Shown here piece by piece: positions 27,701-36,700 of a stretch of 64,000 bases of DNA. Each line of letters starts with the position of its first letter. Positions within the stretch are counted from its first letter, which is position 1. The notes under the pieces are model-generated. The model had not been told where the DNA came from, searched no databases, and saw only the letters and a list, made by a program, of their open reading frames with translations. The stretch lies in the NCBI RefSeq assembly GCF_040939455.1, contig NC_134112.1, positions 18,378,501 through 18,442,500 of the forward strand, read 5' to 3'. Both the position numbers and the translations under genes were made by a program. This DNA comes from Microcebus murinus. Lineage: Eukaryota; Chordata; Mammalia; Primates; Cheirogaleidae.

Positions 27701-30700
27701 TTAATGGATCTTTTGAGGCCTTTGTTTAGACTCCTAAGCAGATATATCAGATGCTGCACATTAACAGGGGATTCAGGCAAGTTAATTGCCTACTATAACA
27801 ACAACAACAAATTGACAATCAAAAGAGCAGAATAGATTCTACAGTTGCTACATTGTATTATCTACATTATCCATTTTTCAACCAGAAATTGTCAGACCTA
27901 CAAAATAAAAATAGGAAAGTGTGAAAAATACTCTGAAAAATAGAAGTTAGTAGAAACTGATTCAAGTAGACACAGATGTTAGATTTAGCAGCAAAGACAC
28001 TATTATAAATATATTCAATGGATTAAGAAAAATATGTTCAAAGAATTAAAAGAAACATAGTATCAATGAGTCAAGAGATACAGAATCTCAATGGAGAAAT
28101 AGAAATATCCCCATCCATGGAAATTCTAGAGCTAAAAAGCCTAATAAATGAAGTGAAAATTCTTTCAATGTACTCAACAACAAATTTAAAATGAAAACAG
28201 AAAATTCAGTGAATTTAAAGATAAAACAAGAAAAAGTATCTAGTCAAAAAATCAGAGACCAAAAAGATTGAATAAAAATAGCCAAAGCAGCATGGACCTA
28301 TGTAGCATCATCAAGTAGTTCAACACATGAATAATTTTAGTACTAGACAGGATGAAAGAAAAAAGTGACAGAAAAAATACTTGAAGAAATGTTGGCCAAA
28401 AATTTCTTAAGTTTGGTAAAAGCCATTAATTTAAAGATCCACTAAGCTCAACAAATCCAATTAGGATAAACCCAAAGAAAACCACAGCAAGGCATATCAT
28501 AGTCAAACTGGTGAAAGCAAAGATAAAGAGAAAACCTTGAAAATAACAAGAGAAAAAAATGATATACTATATAAACATCTGACGTCCCATCAGAAATAAT
28601 GGAAATCAACAGACATAGGGATGAAATTCAAAATGCTAAAGGAAAAAAATCAAGAATTCTATATTTAGTGAACTTGTCTTTTTATATTTTTTTATTTTTT
28701 TTTCATTGTTTTTTATTTCGGCATATTATGGGGGTACAGATTTTAAGGTTTCAATAAATGCCCTTTCCCCCCTCCCCCCACAAGTCTGATTTTCCAGCAT
28801 GACCATCCCTCAGATGGTGGACATGTCACTCATTATGTATGTATATACCCGCCCCCCTCTCCCCTCCCCCCTCCCCAGTACCCTATTACTGTAGTACCTA
28901 TGTGTCCACTTAGGTGCTACTCAGTTAATACCAGTTTGCTGGTGAGTATATGTGGTGCTTGTTTTTCCATTCTTGGGATAGTTCACTTAGTAGTATGGGT
29001 TCCAGCTCTAACCAGGAAAATATAAGATGTGCTATATCACCATTGTTTCTTAGAGCTGAATAGTACTCCATGGTATGAAGTTGTCTTTTTGAAATGAAGG
29101 TCAATAAAGACATTTTGTGATCAACAAAATCAAAGATAACTTGTTACTAACAGACCTATACTTCAAGATGAACTGAAAGTCCTATAGCTAATGATAAATG
29201 ATACCAGATAATAACTCAGATATACAGGAAATACTGAAATGTACTGGAAATGCTAAATGTGTGGATATTAATCACTATATATTTTCTTCTCTGGAAATCT
29301 TTAAAAGATGTATAAAGCAAAGATAATAGTATTATATTTTTGAGTTTACATTATATATTAATTATATATACATGCCAATAATAGCACAAAAATGGAATAT
29401 AAATGGAAATAAAATATATGATTTACTGGAGATAATTCAATTTTAATGCTGAGTCAATTGTGATATGTTCAAGATGTCTTTTGTCATCCCTAGAGCAACC
29501 ACTTAAAAAAAAAGCAAAACAAACAAAAAAAAGCCTAATGAGCCAATAGATGAATTGAATGATATACTAAAAATCTTTTGTTTACTATAAAAGAAGACAA
29601 AAAAGAGAAACAGAATCAAAAAAGAAATGAAACAAATTAAAAAAAAAGCATAATGACCTGAATGAGCCTGGAAGTCATTATGTTAAGTGAAATAATTCAG
29701 GCACAGAAAGATAAATACTGTGTGTTCTCACTCATATGTGGGAGCTAAAAAAAAAAACTTGAGTTTGTAGAAGTAGAGGGTAGAGAATTATGGTTATTAG
29801 AGCAGGGAAGGGGAACAGGGAGGTCAGGATAGGAAGAAGTTGGTTAATGGGTACAAAATTACAGCTAGGTAGGAGGAATAAGTTGTAGAGTTCTATAGCA
29901 CTGTAGGATAAATATATTAATAGTTAATAATTTATTGTATGTGTTCAAAAAACTAAAGTACAGGATTTTGAATTTTCCTGACACAAAGAAATGATAAGTG
30001 TTTGAAGTGATGAATATCCTAATTACCCTAATATGTACAACTTTTATGTGTCAACTAAAAAGAAATGGAAAAAAGTAAAAATGTAACTAACATAAGATCC
30101 AACAATTGTACTCCTGGCCATTTATCCCAGAAAAATGAAAAGTGACGTTCACACAGAATTCTGCAGACAAATGTCTACAGCAGCTTTGTCTATAATATCT
30201 CAAACCTGAAACAACTCAGATGTTTTTCGTGAGGTGAATGGTTGATGATACATTATAGTTAATGGTTAATGATGATACATTATGCTACTTAGCAATAAAA
30301 AGGATCAAACTATTGTTACACATAAGAACCTGGATGAATCTCCAGAGAATTATTTGAATGAAAAAAATGATAACCCGCAAAGGTTACATCTATCAAGTGA
30401 CAAATTTATAGAAATGGAGAATGATTAGTGGTTGCTAGGGGTTAAGGCGGGATGGGAATATGAGGAAAGTGGGTGTGGCTACACAAGGGCAACAGGTAAG
30501 AGATTCTTGTGTAATAGAAATGTTCTGTATCTCAATTCTATCTATGTAAATAACCTCAAAGTGATATTAGACAAAAATTCAAGATATTACCATTGAAGGA
30601 AACTATCTAAAAAGTATACAAGATCTCTTTGTATTGTTTCTTACTTCATGTAGATCTCCAAATGTCTCAAAAAATTTTTAAAAAGGGCATAATAGCAAGC

Positions 30701-33700
30701 CCAAATCAAACCACATCAGTAATTACAAATGTAAATAGAGACTAAATGCTCCAAACAAAAGACAGAGATTGGCAGACTGAATACAAAATGAAAACCCAAC
30801 TATGGGCTGCCTATAAGAGATGCATTTTAAATACAAATATATGTACTGATTGAAGGAAAAAAAATTGAAAATATATACCATATGAGTAAACACATGAAAG
30901 ATGAAGTGAATATATATTAATGTCAGATAAAGTAGATGTTAAGACAAGGAGTAATACTAGAGACAAAGAATGACATTTTATTACATAATGCTAAATAGTT
31001 CGATATAGCAGGAAGATATGATAATTTGAATGTGTATGAACTTAAAAGAGAATTACAAAATATATGAAGCAAAAATTGACAGAACTTAAAAGTAAAAATA
31101 GACCAACAATTATAACTGGAGATTTCAATAATTCTCTCAGTAAATGATACAAAAAAATCATAGAAGATTGGCAACAGTATAAAACATTGGAACAATACTA
31201 TGAACCAACATAACCCAAATGAAATTTATATAAAGCTCTGCCCCAAAACAACAGATACATATACTTTTCATTCTTTTCTAGTGCCAATGCAACATGTACA
31301 ATAAGCTATAATACAAATCTCAATACATTTAAAACTATTAAAATCATACAGACTGTATTTTCTGACAAAATGGAATTGAATTTGAAATCAACAGAAAGCT
31401 ATGTGAAAAATGCCCAAATAATTGGAAATTAAACAATATGCTCTTAACCTCCCACAAGAAAAATTAGAAAATATTTGAACTGAATGAACTTGAAACTATA
31501 GCATATCAAAATTTGTGGGATATGACCAAAGTAGTACTTAGAAAGAAATTTATAGCTTTGTTTATATTAGAAGACAAGATATTAAATCAGTTATCTAAGC
31601 TTTCACCTTAAAAAGGTAGTAAAAAGAAAAAAAAGTAAACCCAAACTAAATAGAAGGCAGGATATTACAGAGTGGTCATCCATTGTAGAAAACAGGAAAA
31701 CAAGAAATCAATGAAAAGAAAAGCTGGTTATTTGAAAAGATTAATAAAATTGATGACCCTCTAATTTGATCAATCAATAAAAAAGGAGGAAATGCATGAA
31801 ATATCAATATCAGGAATACAAGAAGGAATCATACAGACATTAGAACAAGGTAATATTACAAATAAATTTTCAGCAATAAATATGACAGCTTAGTGGAAAT
31901 GGAGCAATTTCTTAAACTATCAAAACTACCCCCGAAATAGAATATTTTAGTACTTATTAAATGAATTCAAAATTAAATCTTTCCCACAAAGAATGTTTCA
32001 GAAAGCCCAGATATTTCAATAATGAATTCTGTCAAACATTTAATAAATAATACTAACCCTATACAAAATCTTAGAGAAAATAGAGCAAGCAGTATCATTT
32101 CCTCACTCATTTGCTTAGACATATGTTTCCCTGATACTACAGAAAAGATTTCACAAGAAAACTACAGATAGTTATCTCTTGTAAACATAAATGAAAAATC
32201 CTTAACACTTAGTAAATTGAGTTCAGCAATACTTAAAAAGAATAATCTATAAGACCAGTGGGTTTTATCTCAGGAATATAAAAATGGTTTAAATTTAACA
32301 TATTAGTTTTATAAAGAGAAAATCTATGTGATCATCTCAATAGGTATGGAAACAGCATTTGATAAAATTAAGTACCCTTTCATGGTAAAACTCTCAGCAA
32401 ATGGGAAATAGAAGGAAACTTATTCAATGTGATAAATCATGTCAACAATAAGCCTACAACTGATAATCGTGCTTAATGATGAAGGACTGAATGTTTTCTC
32501 CCAATGATTGGGATGAAAGCAATGATATCTTTTCTCTCCATTTCTATAAAATATTGTACAGAAGACATAACCAATATAGTCAATCAAGAAAAAAGAAAGA
32601 AAAGGCATGGAGATTAAAAGGAAAGATAAAAAACTGGATTTATTTGTAGTTAACATTTTTATGTAAAAGCTGATAAACGAATAAGCATATCAGTATCACA
32701 GGAAAAAAAATCAATATTTGAAAATCAATTGTATTTCCATATAAGCAATGAAAAAAATGAAAAATGAATTAAAAATCAACTCCATTTATATTATCATCGA
32801 AAATTTATTAGGAATACATTTCCTGAAACCTGAACAAAACTTGTACACCAAAAACTATAGAACATTGTTGAAAAATTCAATTCCTTGATTGAAATAGCAT
32901 TTGGCAGTTCTCCCAAAATTGGTCTATTGGTACAATACAATTCCAATCAGTATCCCAGTAGGCTTGTTGAAAATGACCAGTTGATTCTGGTCCATTTATA
33001 TGGAAATACAAAGGACCTAGAATGGCCAAACAATTTTACAGAACAATAGCAAAAGATGTTAAGACTTATGATAAAGCTATAGTAAACAAGACAGGTGATA
33101 TCGCCATAAAGATGGATAACTAGAACAAAAACAACACTTCAAAATACACACATACTTACATGTTCTGTTGATTCTCAACAAAAACACCAAGGTACTTATT
33201 GGAGAAAGTAAAATTTTTTTTAACAAAATGCACTAAAACAATTACACTTCATATGCAGGCATATACAAAAAAAAAAAACCCTTACCTCAAACCTGTCCAT
33301 TTTTTTAAGTGGGCAATAGACCTAAACAGAAGAGCTAAAACTGTGAAATAACTAGGAGAAAAAGTCCTAGAAATTCCTTGTGATCTCCTGGAGTTTGGGG
33401 ATACTGAGAAAGTTAGGGTTAGCAGGACAAAAGACTACAGAGAGCAGACCATCACAGAGAAAGAACTCCAGAGATCTGTGAGTTTCCCTTTTGAGTATTT
33501 AGTAAAGTAATTATCAGTCCATGCATCTGAGGGAACTAAGGCTATGGAAAGAATCAAGATGATTAATGAGAGAAGCTTTGGCACTCTCACAGACTAGCAA
33601 ACCTCATATTTCATGGTGCATTGGGTACTAAGAAGTACTAAGAGGGGCCTCAGTGGTGGAGAGTAATTAGCCACTGATTATACATTTCTCTGGTCCCACT

Positions 33701-36700
33701 TAACAAATCTTAAAAGCAAGACCCAAAAGGACCAAGTAAATTAACTACATCATAGAACAAAGCTCTAGAATATTTACAAGAACACAGAATTGTCCAGTAA
33801 CAAACAGTAAGATTCATAATGTCTGTTATTCATTCAATGATTATCAGTTAAAAATAGCAGGGAAATAGCTCCATAATGTGGAGAAAAGTCAACCAATCAA
33901 AAGCAAACCAGAACTGGAACAGATGTTAGAATTATCAGACAAGAACATTAAAACAATTAAAGTAACTACATTCCATATAATCAAAAAGTTAAGTAGGAAC
34001 ATGGAAGACATATAAAAGACCCAAATTTAACATCTAATGAGGAAAATTTTTCAGTCTGAGATGAACAATACACTGGATAGAAGTAATGACAGATTAGATG
34101 TGGAAGAAGAAAAGATTGATGAACTTGAAGATGTAGCAATGGCAACTGCGTAAAATGAAATATATAGAGAAAGAAGAAAAATATGTATTCATAGACCATC
34201 AATGATCTACAGGACTTCAAGTGATTTGATATATATATATAATTGGAGTCCCCATAATGGGGGACATAAAATATTTGAAGTAATAATTGTGTAAATTTTT
34301 CCAAAGTTCATGAAAACTATACCCATAAATCCAAAAAGGTTACAAACCCCAAAGAAAAACATGAAGAAAACTACACCAATAAATATCATAATTAAGTTTC
34401 TCAAAACAACTTTGTCACTACAGTATCTAAAGAAATTAAAAGGATAATTAGGGAATATTATGAACAACTTTACTCCACAAAGCAAGACAAAATAGATGAA
34501 AATGGACAAATTTCTTGAAAGATGCAAACGACTAAAGCTCACGTAAGAAGAAATAGAACATGGTATATCTAATATGAATGATCTATATCTTATAATAAAT
34601 TTGAATTTATAGTAAAAAACATTCTTCTCACAAAGAAAACTTTAGGGTAGATAATCTTTACTGGAAATAACTCTAATTTCACAAGCTATTCCAGAAAATT
34701 AAAAAGGAGGGATTACTTTCCAATATGTTCTATGAGGCCAGCATTATCCTGATACCAACACGATAAAAGGAAACAGACCAGAATTTCTCATGAACATATA
34801 TGTAAAATTTCTATATAAAATTATAGCAAACAAATCCAGCAGTATATTTTTAAAAAGAGAGGGCATCATATGCAAATGGAGTTTATCCCTAGAATGCAGG
34901 GTTGTCTCAATATTTGGAAATCAATCAAGAAAATTCACCATATTCACAAACTAAAAAAGTAAGATCATGTGATCATCTCAATAGATTCAGGAAAATAGAT
35001 TCAGTATTTGATATAATCCAATATCCATAATTAATTAAAAATCCTTTGAAAACTAGAAATAGAAGGTAACTTATTTATCTAAGAATATAAAATTTCTAGA
35101 AAACCTTTGGTCAAGCAAAGATTTCTTACATACAGTATCAGAAGCGTGATCCATAGGAGAACACATTGGTAAATACAACCTCATTAAAATTACAAACCTT
35201 TGATCTTTTATAGACACTGTTAGGAAGAATTAAAAGATAAACTACAGTCTAGGAGAAAATATTTTCAAAGCCTATGTCTTATAAAGGACTTTATCTAGAT
35301 TTATTAAGAACATTCAAAATGTAGTAATAAGAAAACAACCAAATAAAAAATGGGCAGCATTTTTGGACAGACACTTCAACAAAAAAAAATGTGGATGGTA
35401 AATAATCACAAGCAAAGATGCTTGATATTACTAGTCATTTGTGAAATACAAGTCAAAAACTACAATGAGATATCACTAAAGACCTAATAATATGTCTAAA
35501 ATTGGAAAAAATGATTATGCTAAGTGGTGCTGACACTCTGAAGGATCTAGAATTCTCATACACTAATGATATGAGTGTAATATGGTACAATCACTTTGCA
35601 AGACAGGCAATTTTAGAAAAAGTAAAACATGCACCTACTATATGTATTTAAGATAAAAGATAAGATAACATAAGATAAAAGAAAGCATGCATCCATACCA
35701 ATACTCATACACAAATATTCATAGCTTATTTTTTGTAATAACCAAAAACTACATATGACCCCATTATTCATCAACAGATGAGTGGATACGCATTATTGTG
35801 TAATATCCAGTCAATGTAATAATACCAAAAGGAAAGAATGAACTATTGATACAATATGGATGAATCTTAAAATAATTCTACTGGGGAAACCAGACAAAAA
35901 AGAAAATATGCAATAATTCCAGAAAATGCAAATAAATCTATAGTGACAGAAGGCAGATAAATAGTCTGAGGAGGGGAGTTGGCTGGGATAAGAGAATAGG
36001 CTTACAAAAAGGCAGAAGTAAACTTTCGGGAGAGATGGATATGTTCATGATTTTTATTGTGGTTGTAGTTTCATAGACGTATACATATGTTAAAATGCAT
36101 CAAAGTGTATACTAAATATATATAGTTTGTTGAGTAGTTATTGAGCAGTTATGCCTTGATAAATCTGCTAAAAAATCTGACAAGGACTTTTATTCAGAAT
36201 ATGTAAAGAACTCAGACTTCAATAAATAAGAAACAACACAAAATTTGGCAAACTAATGAATAGACATTCCCCCAAAGAAAATATTTTGAATGAACCATAA
36301 CCACACTAGCATGACTAAAACTACAAAAAATGATAATACCAAGTATTTCTAAGGATATAGAACAACTTAAACTCTCACACATTTTTGGTGGAAATGGAAA
36401 ATGGTGCATGTACTTTGGAAAACAGTTTTGAAGTTGCTTATAAAGTTAGGTACACACTTACCATACAACCCAGCAATTCCATTCCTACATGTGCTCCTAA
36501 GAGAAATGATAGCATATGTCCACACAAAGCCTTGTCCATGATTGTTCATAGCAGCATTGCTCCCTATCACCAAAAACTCAAAACATCTCAAGAGTTTATT
36601 AACTTACACATGGATAAACAAATTGTGTTATCTCTCCACAAAATGAAATACTGTTTAGCAATAAAAAGTAAGGAACTACTGAACTGTAGTTAGAAACTGA

